From Acidimicrobiia bacterium (GTDB taxonomy: Bacteria; Actinomycetota; Acidimicrobiia; Acidimicrobiales; AC-14): 64,000 nt of DNA. The stretch spans positions 62,001 to 126,000 of the forward strand of contig JAHFUR010000004.1 in NCBI GenBank assembly GCA_023264995.1, written 5' to 3'. A program made the translations under genes and the position numbers. The notes beneath the pieces are model-generated. The model saw nothing but the letters and a program-made list of their open reading frames with translations, had not been told where the DNA came from and did no database searches. The first letter of the stretch is position 1. Each line of letters opens with the position of its first letter. This document shows, in pieces, positions 50,770 to 59,190 of this stretch.

Positions 50770-53700
50770 CAGGCGAAGGCCTCGACGTAGTCGTCCCACG
50801 CCGCCGGCGTGACGAGCATGGCGAAGTCGGGGTCGCCGCCGTCGGCCCCGAACGAGCGCTCGACCGAGAGCGACACCGACTTGGAGATCCCGCAGACCGA
50901 CACGCTGACCTTGACGGTGGCCGACCCGTGCACCTTGTCGTGAGCCAGGTCGTAGCCCAGCTCCAGGCGGAACACGACCGACACGGTGACGATGCCCAGC
51001 ACCGACACGTAGCCCGACGCCTCGAAGAACCCCCCGATCACCGCCGACGGCTTGTCACGGTCGTAGGTGAAGTAGATCCCGGCCATGATCCGGACGCCGC
51101 CGGAGGCGACGCCGATGTCGAGCTGGAACTCGCCGCCGAACTCGATGGCCGCGTCGAGGGCGCGGATGCCCGCGGTGTCGACCTCCAGCTCCAGGTAGCC
51201 GCCGCCGCCGAGCAGGCTGATCGTCAGCACGAACGGGTGGTGGCGGTCGGCCACCCCGAAGCGCAGCGCCGGCCGGCCGTCGACCAGCGGCAGGGTGACG
51301 CCGGTGGTGAGGCGGACGTCGTGCAGCGAGAAGACGGCCAGGCCGAAGGGCGGCAGGGCGATGGCCTCGTCGACCCTGACCGCGCCGGCGTCGACGGAGA
51401 TGGTCGGCCCGCCCGGGCCGCCCAGGAGCGACGAGAACGCCTGCAGCTTCTCCTGCACGTCGGCCAGGAAGCCCAGCGGCCCGACGAACTCGACGGCGCC
51501 GAGCTTCACGTCGACGGTGGTGGCGTCGCTCCCGGTGCTGGTGAAGCGGAACTCGGCCACGTCGACGCGGACGGCGCCGGCGATGGTGACGGCCAGGTGC
51601 CTGACCACGCCGGTCACCGTGGTCGTGCCGGTCGTGCCGTCGAGCGATCGGCGGATGGTGGCCCGCAGGTCGAGGCTGGCCGCGGCCCGGTCGACCTTCA
51701 CGAACGGCGGGAGGTCGAGGGCTGCGCCGTCGATGCTCGGCGCCCAGCTCAGCTCGGTCACGACCGCGCCCGGCTCCTGGTGGCTGGCCACCTTGGGCGC
51801 CTGGCCGGCGATGGCACCCGGGTTGACCAGCAGTTTCAGGGGCACGACGCCGAACAGCGTGGCGTTGCCCGGGAAGAACCCGGCGGGGTTGAACGTGCCC
51901 GCGACCGCCGAGGCCACCGTCGGGCCCAGCTCGCGCGACAGGGCGCTGGGGGCGAACTCGGGCAGGGCCACGCCGCCGGCGGCGGCCGCGGTCAGGCCCA
52001 GGCCGGCCAGCCCGGCGGCCTCGGGGGCGACGGTGGCCCACACGCCTGCGCCGGCGGGGCCCGACGCCACGTAGCCCGGGTCGAAGCTGATCCGCCGGCG
52101 GGCGTGCTCGGGCCCGGACAGCTTGGCGATGTCGGGCACGACCACGTCGGCGCCGGCGACGATGGGCACCCACGCGTTGGGCCCGCCGGCGCCGGCCGTC
52201 GCCGCCAGCGTGAACGAGTTGAGGCCCACCGCCGTCTCGGTCCGACCGGGTGCGGCCGGTGCCGCCATCGTGACCCGCTGGCCGCCGACGGTCGCGACGG
52301 GAGCGGCCTTCGTATAGGCGTCGGCGACCGCCGCCATGTCGCCCGCCTTCTCCCACATCCGCATGGGGACGAAGATCATCGGCGTCGTGAACGTGAACCG
52401 TTCCGGGGCGGCGTCGGTTGAGGCGCAGGCGAAGGCCACGGGCACGCTCGACGTTTCCGTGCTCACCTGGATCCAGAACGCCTGGGTACCGCCCACCTGG
52501 GTGGTGGCCGGGTCGGTCAGGTGGGGGGTGCGCTCGGTGAGCACCTCGAACCGCCGGCCGAACGGGAAACCCCTGGCCTGGGCGGCGCTCAGCCGGATCT
52601 CGCGTAGGCGCTGGCGGCGGATGACCAGGGTGTACAGGAAGAGGTTCGAGACGGGTGCCCCGCCGCCGCCGGGGCGCTCGATGCGCCGCTCCATGACGTC
52701 GATCCGGACGGCCCGGTGCCCGGTCGGGAAGAGCGCACCCTCGGTGGCGATGACCACGTACTGGTCTCGGCCGAACACCGCGTCGTGCGACCACAGGCTC
52801 AGGTCGGTCGGCTCGGCCCGCTCCTTGGGCAGGAGCGCGCCGAGGTCGACCGCCGTGGCCAGGACGGCCGACACTTCGTCGCCGTGGCGCTCGAGCGCTT
52901 CGGCCAGGCGACGGTCCCGTTCGCCGGCCGTGCCCGGTCCACGCTCCACCAGGGTCGCGTCGACCTGGAGCACGGCGTGCTCGAGCAGGAGCCGGACCCG
53001 TTCGAAACGGTCATGGGGCGCCGGCACTGCGCTGTCGTCCCACTGGCCCTTCAACCGGACGGACGCACCCAGTGCCGACAGGAACAGCCGGCTGGCCTCG
53101 GCCGGGCGGGGCTCGAAGGCCCGGTGCCGGGACACCAGCTCGTCGCCGACCCACCGGCGCAGGGCCCGCGGGACCGCGACCCGCTCCCGGACCAGGCCGG
53201 CGCCGGCGCCGGTCCCCCCGCCGCCGGTCCCCCCGCCGCCGGCGCTGGGCTCGTAGACCTCGTAGCCGCTGAAGCCGGACATGAGCGTGACCAGCTCGTG
53301 GCGGTGGGCGGGATTGGGCAGGCTCCGGAACGGCACCATGGCGTCGAGGTCGGCCCAGGTGCGGTCCGGTGACCGCCAGTCGGGCGACCAGACGGCCCGG
53401 ACCGCCACCGGCTCGGCCGAGCTGGCCGGCGTCACGGCTCCGCCGTCCTGGTGGCCGAGGGCGGCCCGCCACAGCTCGGTCCGGCCCGCGCGGGCCACCG
53501 CGGATGCCGCCGTGGTCCAGCCGCTCCCCGCCTCCGGTGACATGACCAGGCGCCAGGGGAGCTCGATGGCCGTCTCGTGCGCCGCCGGCGGCGCGATCGG
53601 CGGCGGGGCGGCGGGCGTCGCCCGGCTGGCCGGGGGGACGACGAGGGTGAACCGGTGCCAGGCCAGGAGGTCGTCGATCGTCAGCGGGATGGGCAGCAGA

Positions 53701-54026
53701 GCGTCGGGGACCGAGAACACCACCCGGCTCGGTCCGGCCAACCGGGACCGCGCCGCGCCGGGCGGGTCGGGGACCTCCGAGCCGTAGGCCGGGGGCGGTG
53801 GCGTGGCGCACCCGTCGGGGCTGTCATCGCGATAGGCCTGCTCGGCGATGTGCTGGGGGGGCAGGGTGAAGACGAGCAGCCGTTCCGGGCCGCCGGCGCC
53901 GTCGGCGTCCACCACCGGCCCGCCAGCCGCTGGTTGCACCGACAGGCCGACCAGCTCGACGTCGAGGACGACCAAGTCGTCCGGTCGCAGAACCCGCAGC
54001 TTCTGGCCCACCTGCGGGGTAGTCAA
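50769..54026 (-). CDS. giant protein of unknown function (1085 aa)
   Basis: 1085 residues from a TTG (54024-54026; weak ribosome-binding context, start uncertain). No signal peptide. It contains a Gly-rich stretch (GGGGTGGGGTGAGAGLVRE, about residues 268-290) and a long beta-rich C-terminal half with amphipathic strands: GAVRVDVAEFRFTSTG, VDVKLGAVEFVG, FVLTISLLGGGGYLELEVDTAGIRALDAAIEFGGEFQLDIG and YVSVLGIVTVSVVFRLELGYD. This resembles an elongated beta structure rather than an enzyme. No family recognised with confidence. It precedes and is coupled to the 1338-residue gene; nothing else is in the unit. Confidence 0.55.
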   Translation of the reverse strand: MTTPQVGQKLRVLRPDDLVVLDVELVGLSVQPAAGGPVVDADGAGGPERLLVFTLPPQHIAEQAYRDDSPDGCATPPPPAYGSEVPDPPGAARSRLAGPSRVVFSVPDALLPIPLTIDDLLAWHRFTLVVPPASRATPAAPPPIAPPAAHETAIELPWRLVMSPEAGSGWTTAASAVARAGRTELWRAALGHQDGGAVTPASSAEPVAVRAVWSPDWRSPDRTWADLDAMVPFRSLPNPAHRHELVTLMSGFSGYEVYEPSAGGGGTGGGGTGAGAGLVRERVAVPRALRRWVGDELVSRHRAFEPRPAEASRLFLSALGASVRLKGQWDDSAVPAPHDRFERVRLLLEHAVLQVDATLVERGPGTAGERDRRLAEALERHGDEVSAVLATAVDLGALLPKERAEPTDLSLWSHDAVFGRDQYVVIATEGALFPTGHRAVRIDVMERRIERPGGGGAPVSNLFLYTLVIRRQRLREIRLSAAQARGFPFGRRFEVLTERTPHLTDPATTQVGGTQAFWIQVSTETSSVPVAFACASTDAAPERFTFTTPMIFVPMRMWEKAGDMAAVADAYTKAAPVATVGGQRVTMAAPAAPGRTETAVGLNSFTLAATAGAGGPNAWVPIVAGADVVVPDIAKLSGPEHARRRISFDPGYVASGPAGAGVWATVAPEAAGLAGLGLTAAAAGGVALPEFAPSALSRELGPTVASAVAGTFNPAGFFPGNATLFGVVPLKLLVNPGAIAGQAPKVASHQEPGAVVTELSWAPSIDGAALDLPPFVKVDRAAASLDLRATIRRSLDGTTGTTTVTGVVRHLAVTIAGAVRVDVAEFRFTSTGSDATTVDVKLGAVEFVGPLGFLADVQEKLQAFSSLLGGPGGPTISVDAGAVRVDEAIALPPFGLAVFSLHDVRLTTGVTLPLVDGRPALRFGVADRHHPFVLTISLLGGGGYLELEVDTAGIRALDAAIEFGGEFQLDIGVASGGVRIMAGIYFTYDRDKPSAVIGGFFEASGYVSVLGIVTVSVVFRLELGYDLAHDKVHGSATVKVSVSVCGISKSVSLSVERSFGADGGDPDFAMLVTPAAWDDYVEAFA

Positions 54027-54053
54027 CCCGGCCGGTCGGCGGGTGTCAACCGA

Positions 54054-54097
54054 TCTGGCTGCAGTGACATGCCTATTGGCCCGCCAGTGCAGCCAGA
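54054..54097. terminator. imperfect hairpin upstream of the giant gene pair
   Basis: TCTGGCTGCA (54054-54063) pairs with TGCAGCCAGA (54088-54097), extended inward by two pairs after one mismatch, around a long loop. It lies between the cupredoxin gene end and the giant gene start and probably terminates the thiG operon. No T-tract. Confidence 0.4.
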
Positions 54098-54116
54098 ACG
54101 GGTGGTGCGCGGGTGG

Positions 54117-54533
54117 CTACCCCACCCGGACCGTGCCCTGCATGCCGTAGGCCCAGTGACCGGGGAGGTGGCAGCCGAAGAGGACCGTGCCGCCGGCGGC
54201 CCCGAACCGGTAGGTCGTGACCGCGGTCTGCCCCGGCGGGACCGAGACCTCACCCGGCCGGTCGCCGTGGTGGGCCTCGGTGCCGGCCTCGTGGTGGTCC
54301 TGCACCGCCTGGTCGCCCACGATCAGCTCGTGGGCGATCGGGTCGGTGTTGCGCACCACGAAGCGCACGGTCTGGCCGGGCCGCACCCGGATCTCACTGG
54401 TGGAGAACTGCGAATGATGGACGGTGAGGTCGACGGTCAGCGCCGGCGGCGCCCCGGTCGTGCCAGCGGCGCCGGCGCCCGCGCAGGCGCCGGCCAGGGT
54501 GGCCACGGCGGCCAGGCCGACCAGCAGCTTCAT
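54117..54533 (-). CDS. cupredoxin-like copper-binding lipoprotein
   Basis: 138 residues. Signal peptide with lipobox LAGAC (Cys about residue 17), then a cupredoxin beta-sandwich (TVDLTVHHSQFSTSEIRVRPGQTVRFVVRNTDPIAHELIVGD). Type 1 copper ligands are recognisable: His in PIAHEL and the FGCHLPGHWAYGM block (Cys, His, Met). It should be an extracellular electron carrier or copper protein. Its ATG overlaps the stop of the DUF2330 gene (ATGA). It is the last gene of the thiG-thiH-headed unit. Confidence 0.85.
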   Translation of the reverse strand: MKLLVGLAAVATLAGACAGAGAAGTTGAPPALTVDLTVHHSQFSTSEIRVRPGQTVRFVVRNTDPIAHELIVGDQAVQDHHEAGTEAHHGDRPGEVSVPPGQTAVTTYRFGAAGGTVLFGCHLPGHWAYGMQGTVRVG

Positions 54534-55588
54534 CGCCGGCGGGCCGCCACCGCCACGGCCACGCCGCCGGCGACGACGGCGAGGGCGACGCCGCCGGCCA
54601 GCGCCCAGGGGACGACCGAGGTGCCCTTCGGCGCGACGACCACCGCCGTGGGCGCGGGGCCGGGGCTGGGCCGAGCCAGCCCGGCCGCCACCGGCGACGG
54701 GGTGCCGGCGCCCGAGGCATCGACGGCCAGGTCGTAGGTGAGCTGGGTGGGCAGGGCGTCGACCTTGAGGTAGCTGAGCCACATCGAGGGCGGTACCCAG
54801 TCCATGCCCTTGTCGGTGCGGAGGTCGGTCAGCAGCGTGGAGGTGGCCGGGCCCTGACGGTCCAGGACCAGGCCAGGGGCCTTGTCGCCCGGCAGGAGGG
54901 TGGGGCGGGAGTCGGTCAGCAGGAAGACGTCGGCATTGATGCGCTCCCCCGGCTGCAGGCCGACGCCCAGGATGCGCAGCGGCACCCACGGGTTCGGCGT
55001 CGGGATGGTGAGGTGGACCGGCGTCCCGTCGCCCAGGGCCACGCCCTTCTGGCGGGCGGCGTCAGCGTTGAACTTGGCGGCCAGGAAGATCGGGCTGCGC
55101 TGGGCATAGAAGTCGAGCACCTCGGGCGTATCGGGGGTGAGCAGGAAGCCGTTCTTGGTGGCCCACTCCCCCACAGCCTGGCCGCCGCCCTTGAGCACGG
55201 TGATGTCGAGGGCGTCGATGCGGGTCTCGAGCAGCACCACGGCGGCGTCGGACGCGGCGCCCGAGTTCGCCGACGACGCGGCCCGGGCGAACAGGGGCTG
55301 CGGCGTGACCTCACGCACCAGGCGCTGCAGGGTCCAGTCGCCGCCCCGCTCCACGCTGGTGGGCACGTCGGGCAGCGGGATGATGGACCCGAACTCCCCG
55401 CCGGCGCCGGCGAACTTGAAGGCGGTGACGTAGTGCTCGATGCCGCCGTGCCACGCGGCCAGCGTGGTGGTCCGGACCAGGTTCACCGACCCGTTGCGCC
55501 CGATCAGGCCGCCGCACGCCAGCGCCGGCCCCGCGCTCATCACCGTTGCCGCCACTCCGATCCCTACCGACATCAGGGCCTTGCGCAT
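54530..55588 (-). CDS. DUF2330-like secreted protein with C-terminal anchor
   Basis: 352 residues. Signal peptide MRKALMSVGIGVAATVMSAGPALA, mature start CGGLIGRNGSVNLVRTTTLAAWHGGIEHYVTAFKFAGAGGEFGSIIPLPDVP, which is the DUF2330 pattern (CGG..., then IxPLP). The extracellular domain ends at about residue 305. A Pro/Ala/Gly spacer and a TM helix (VPWALAGGVALAVVAGGVAVAVA) with RRR tail follow. The ATG has AGGAGGTGG 5 nt upstream; a longer frame to 55846 has no such site. It starts 41 bp after the beta-propeller gene and overlaps the cupredoxin gene. Confidence 0.75.
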   Translation of the reverse strand: MRKALMSVGIGVAATVMSAGPALACGGLIGRNGSVNLVRTTTLAAWHGGIEHYVTAFKFAGAGGEFGSIIPLPDVPTSVERGGDWTLQRLVREVTPQPLFARAASSANSGAASDAAVVLLETRIDALDITVLKGGGQAVGEWATKNGFLLTPDTPEVLDFYAQRSPIFLAAKFNADAARQKGVALGDGTPVHLTIPTPNPWVPLRILGVGLQPGERINADVFLLTDSRPTLLPGDKAPGLVLDRQGPATSTLLTDLRTDKGMDWVPPSMWLSYLKVDALPTQLTYDLAVDASGAGTPSPVAAGLARPSPGPAPTAVVVAPKGTSVVPWALAGGVALAVVAGGVAVAVAARRR

Positions 55589-55629
55589 TCGCCCACCTCC
55601 TGTGGCTTGGTTCGGAGGTGGGACGACCG

Positions 55630-56763
55630 CTACCCGGCGTCTGGTTCCGGGATCCTGACCTTTCTGCGATTGTGGACGAAGAACAGGATGAACCCGCCGG
55701 CGATGAGGACGGCCGTGACGACCGCCAGCACGACGACACCCATGGTGCCGGCCCGGGGGATCGGCGGCGGCGGCGGGCCGAGCACGACGGTGACGTGGCC
55801 CTCGATGTGGGCGTTGGGGGCGTCGCCGAAGGGGAACGTGCGGCACGTCATGCGGCAGCGGACCACGACGCTGTGGCCCGTCTCGCTGACCACGACGAGG
55901 TCGTTCTCGTCGATGCGCACCTGGCTGAACGAGCTGGCCGGCATCCGCCAGATGGTGTCGCTGCCCTCGGTGGGCGAGCCGGGCGAACGGCGGTCGGCCA
56001 CGTACGCCGTGCCGCCCCGCCCGATGAACCCGGGCGGCGTGAACCCCACGCTCTCGACGCCGATGTCCGGCCCGGAAGCCAGCCCGGGGTTGATGAGGAC
56101 ACCGCTGGTGCCGTCGAAGCGGATGAAGATCACGTCGCCGCTGTTCTCGTCCACGCCGATCAGGTCGCCGCCGTGCTCGCCGAAGAGCTGGGGGGCCACC
56201 TCCATCCCGCCCTCGATGAGGGGGGCGTTCTCGGTGAGGGTCTTGAGCCGGCCCCGGCAGTCGATCGAGAAGATGGCGGTCTTGGTGCCCTTGCGGCCGG
56301 CGACGAGGAGCTGGTTGGCGAACCGGCCGGTGCCGTCGAAGGCGATGCCGGTGAGCAGGTCGACCGGCGGCGTGTTCACGAAACGGGTCGCCTGGCCGTC
56401 GACCGCCACCCGGACCACGCCCTGCGGGGTGCCGGCGCCCAGCTCCAGGGCGTAGACCTCGCCGGCGTCGAAGCGGCAGCCGGCGCCGGGCACGTCGAGC
56501 CCGGGGGCCATGGCGATGTAGCTCTCCGGGCCCGGGTCGGTCGAGTAGTTGCCGAACGGCGCCGGCTTGCCCCCGTCGGGCTGGACGAGGAAGAGCTTGC
56601 CGGCGGCCGCGGCCACCAGCGCCCCGTCGGGGCGAGGGCCGACCACGTCGACCACACCGGGCAGCGACACCCAGTGCTCCCAGTTCGGCGGCGCCGGCGC
56701 AGTCGTCGTCGGCCCGGCCTGCGCCGCGAACAGCCCGATGACGAGGAGGAGGGCGGCGATCAT
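55630..56763 (-). CDS. secreted beta-propeller-like protein with C-terminal TM
   Basis: 377 residues. Signal peptide [17 protein letters not shown], a propeller-like domain with repeated WVSLPGVVDVVGPRPDGALVAAAAG, VYALELGAG, GIAFDGTGRFANQLLVAG, DLIGVDENSGDVIFIRFDG units and four Cys, then a PPPPPIPRAG spacer, a TM helix (MGVVVLAVVTAVLIAGGFILFFV) and a basic tail (HNRRKVRIPEPDAG). Repeat style resembles NHL/SMP-30-like propellers, which bind ligands or hydrolyse lactones; function unknown. The ATG overlaps the thiH stop (ATGA), an odd coupling for an exported protein. Confidence 0.75.
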   Translation of the reverse strand: MIAALLLVIGLFAAQAGPTTTAPAPPNWEHWVSLPGVVDVVGPRPDGALVAAAAGKLFLVQPDGGKPAPFGNYSTDPGPESYIAMAPGLDVPGAGCRFDAGEVYALELGAGTPQGVVRVAVDGQATRFVNTPPVDLLTGIAFDGTGRFANQLLVAGRKGTKTAIFSIDCRGRLKTLTENAPLIEGGMEVAPQLFGEHGGDLIGVDENSGDVIFIRFDGTSGVLINPGLASGPDIGVESVGFTPPGFIGRGGTAYVADRRSPGSPTEGSDTIWRMPASSFSQVRIDENDLVVVSETGHSVVVRCRMTCRTFPFGDAPNAHIEGHVTVVLGPPPPPIPRAGTMGVVVLAVVTAVLIAGGFILFFVHNRRKVRIPEPDAG

Positions 56764-57929
56764 GACCTGGAGCGGGCGCCGATGGTGTCCTTCCAGACCG
56801 GCTCGTAGCCGGCGGCTCGCAGGGCGGCGGCCACCTCGGCCGGCGACCGGGTGTCGCTCACCTCGAACTGCGGCTCGGCCTCACCGGGCTCGCTGTAGCC
56901 GCCCGGCTCGGTCTGCGACCCGGCCGACATCTGGGTCACACCCAGCTTGCACGCGGCATCCCGGAACGCGGCCGACTCCCGGGTCGACAGGGTGATGCCC
57001 ACGTCGGGGAGCACGAGCCGCAGGGCGCAGAGGATCTGGACGTACTCCCGGTCGGTGACGGGCCGGGCCGGCTCGAAGTCGCCGGCGGCAGGGCGCATCC
57101 TCGGGACGGAGACGGCCACGTCGCACCGCCACCAGCGCCGGAGGAGCGCCGAGGCGTGGGCGGCCAGGGCCACGACATCGGACCGCCAATCGGGCTCCAG
57201 CCCGAGCAGGGCGCCCAGCGTGAGCGACCGCATGCCCGCCTCGGCGCCCCGGTCGGGAGCGGCCAGGCGCCAGTCGTAGTTGCGCTTCTTGCCCTTGAGG
57301 TGGACCGCGGCGTAGGTGCTCCGGTTGTAGACCTCCTGGTAGACGACCAGGCCCTCGCAGCCGGCCTCCACCAGCCGGCGGTACGTGGCCGTGTCCCACA
57401 CCTGGGTCTCCAGGGAGATCGACGGCACAGTGGCGGCCAGGGCAGTCACGCAGTCGACCAGGTAGTCCTTGGACACGATGCGGGCGTGCTCGCCGGCCAC
57501 CAGCAGCAGGTGGCGGAAACCCCGGTCGGTGAGCGTCCGGGCCTCGGCCGCCACCTCCGCGGGCGAGAGGGTGCGGCGGGCGATCTCGTTGCCGGCCGAG
57601 AACCCGCAGTACGTGCACGTCGACACGCACTCGTTGGACAGGTAGAGCGGGGCGAACAGCCGCACCACCCGCCCGAACCGGCGCACGCTGGCGGCGTGGG
57701 CGGCGACGGCCAGGTCCTCCAGGCGGTCGGCGGCCGCGGGCGAGAGCAGGGCGCCGAGGTCGTCGAGCGACCGCCGGGTGGCCCGCAACGCCCGGTCGAC
57801 GTCGCCGGCCGTGGCCGAGGCGGCGAGGGCCAGCGGGCCGGCCAGGTCGGTGGCCAGGAAGTCCGCCGCCGCCGTGTTGTCGGGGACACCATCGGGCCGG
57901 GAGTCGAGCGTGACAGTGACCGCCGTCAC
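56760..57929 (-). CDS. thiH: 2-iminoacetate synthase ThiH
   Basis: 389-residue radical-SAM enzyme (EC 4.1.99.19) splitting tyrosine to dehydroglycine for the thiazole ring. The cluster motif CVSTCTYC (CxxxCxxC) sits near residue 95, preceded by PLYLSNEC. Also visible are ERHARIV-like ([14 protein letters not shown]), [35 protein letters not shown] and [19 protein letters not shown]. Most aerobic actinobacteria use ThiO instead, so this is notable. Start GTG overlaps the thiG stop (GTGA); the stop overlaps the propeller gene. Confidence 0.9.
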   Translation of the reverse strand: MTAVTVTLDSRPDGVPDNTAAADFLATDLAGPLALAASATAGDVDRALRATRRSLDDLGALLSPAAADRLEDLAVAAHAASVRRFGRVVRLFAPLYLSNECVSTCTYCGFSAGNEIARRTLSPAEVAAEARTLTDRGFRHLLLVAGEHARIVSKDYLVDCVTALAATVPSISLETQVWDTATYRRLVEAGCEGLVVYQEVYNRSTYAAVHLKGKKRNYDWRLAAPDRGAEAGMRSLTLGALLGLEPDWRSDVVALAAHASALLRRWWRCDVAVSVPRMRPAAGDFEPARPVTDREYVQILCALRLVLPDVGITLSTRESAAFRDAACKLGVTQMSAGSQTEPGGYSEPGEAEPQFEVSDTRSPAEVAAALRAAGYEPVWKDTIGARSRS

Positions 57930-58693
57930 GAGAGAAAGCCGGTGAGGGGCGACGACGCCTCGGCCGCCCGGCCCACCGCCGCCAACCCGGCCACCCGGGC
58001 CTGGCGGCCGGCCACGACCGCCATGCGGAACGCGTCGGCCATGACGGCCGGGTCGCCGGCGGTGCCGATGGCCGTGTTCACCAGCACCGCGCCGGCACCC
58101 ATCTCCATGGCTTCCGCGGCCTGCGACGGGGCGCCGATGCCGGCGTCGACCACCACTGGCACGAACGACTGCTCGATGATGATCTCCAGCGCGGCCCGGG
58201 TGCGCAGGCCCTGGTTGGACCCGATCCACGAGCCGAGGGGCATGACCGTGGCGCAGCCCGCCTCCTCCAGCCGCTTGCACAGCACGGGGTCGGCGTTGAC
58301 GTAGGGCAGGACGGTAAAGCCCTCCCGGCAGAGGATCTCGGCCGCCTTCAGCGTCTCCACCCCGTCGGGCAGGAGGTAGCGGGGCTCGGGGGTGATCTCC
58401 AGCTTGATCCAGGTGGGGTAGCCCCCGCTGCGGGCCAGCCGGGCCAGGCGCACGGCCTCGTCGGCGTCGTCGGCCCCGCTGGTGTTGGTAAGGAGCAGCA
58501 CCTTGGCCGGGTCGACGGCGTCGAGGATGTCCTCCTCGGCCGTCACGTCGATCCGGCGGAGCGCGACGGTGACCATCTCGGTGCCCGAGGCGTCGATGGC
58601 GGCGGCCAGGGACGCGTTGGAGGGGAACTTCCCGGTGCCGAGGAAAAGGCGGCTGGAGAACTCCCGGCCGGCGATCACGAGGGGGTCATGCAT
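57926..58693 (-). CDS. thiG: thiazole synthase ThiG
   Basis: 255-residue TIM-barrel enzyme (EC 2.8.1.10) forming thiazole phosphate from DXP, dehydroglycine (or iminoglycine) and ThiS-thiocarboxylate. Features: FLGTGKF, TVALRR, PNTSG-like [22 protein letters not shown], the substrate Lys in [20 protein letters not shown] and [30 protein letters not shown]. Cytoplasmic. Start ATG 58691-58693. It heads a five-gene unit (thiG-thiH-propeller-DUF2330-cupredoxin) and is divergent from DUF2203; its sulfur donor ThiS is encoded at 17 kb. Confidence 0.94.
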   Translation of the reverse strand: MHDPLVIAGREFSSRLFLGTGKFPSNASLAAAIDASGTEMVTVALRRIDVTAEEDILDAVDPAKVLLLTNTSGADDADEAVRLARLARSGGYPTWIKLEITPEPRYLLPDGVETLKAAEILCREGFTVLPYVNADPVLCKRLEEAGCATVMPLGSWIGSNQGLRTRAALEIIIEQSFVPVVVDAGIGAPSQAAEAMEMGAGAVLVNTAIGTAGDPAVMADAFRMAVVAGRQARVAGLAAVGRAAEASSPLTGFLS

Positions 58694-58712
58694 CCCGGCC
58701 TACCTTACGTGG

Positions 58713-59054
58713 GTGCGCTACTGGACCGTCAGCGAGGCCCGGGCCTACCTGCCCCGCGTCAAGGAGCTGGCCGAGTGCATCCGCCACGCCGCCCGGCTCC
58801 GGGCCGGGGAGGCGGGCTCGACCAACGGGAAGCGGGCGCCGATCCTCGACGCCCAGGAGGCGCTGGAGGAGATGCAGGCAGGTGACATCATCTTCCGTGA
58901 CGCCATGACCGGCCTGCTCGACTTCCACGCCAAGGGCGCCGACGGCGTCGTGTACTTCCTCTGCTGGCGCCTGGACGACGGTGAGCTGGGCTTCTGGCAC
59001 CTCCCGTCGGAGGGTTTCCCCGGCCGCAAGCCCCTCCCGAGGGACCCCGAATGA
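58713..59054 (+). CDS. DUF2203 family protein
   Basis: 113 residues. Start GTG (VRYWTVSEARAYLPRVKELAE) matches the family opening FTxxEARxxLPxL. Later blocks fit DUF2203: GDIIFRDAMTGLLDFHAKGADGVVYFLCWRLDDGELGFWHLPSEGFPGRKPL. The family is cytosolic and of unknown function. The stop overlaps the start of a 30-residue membrane peptide (ATGA). Divergent from thiG with only 19 bp between start codons. Confidence 0.8.
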   Translation: MRYWTVSEARAYLPRVKELAECIRHAARLRAGEAGSTNGKRAPILDAQEALEEMQAGDIIFRDAMTGLLDFHAKGADGVVYFLCWRLDDGELGFWHLPSEGFPGRKPLPRDPE

Positions 59055-59143
59055 AGACCCGTACGCTCATCGTCCTGGCCATGGTCGCCGGCTTGGCCAT
59101 CCTCGTGGCCTTCACCCTCCAGATCACCATGGCGGCCAAGTAG
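59051..59143 (+). CDS. 30-residue single-pass membrane peptide
   Basis: MKTRTLIVLAMVAGLAILVAFTLQITMAAK: basic N-terminus, one hydrophobic helix and a short tail. The ATG overlaps the DUF2203 stop (ATGA) and the frame ends at TAG. Too short for routine gene callers. Position between DUF2203 and lpd suggests co-expression; no role is known. Confidence 0.55.
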   Translation: MKTRTLIVLAMVAGLAILVAFTLQITMAAK

Positions 59144-59190
59144 GCGCCGGCTCTGACGACCACCCATCCCGCCGCCGGTAGGCTCGGGCC

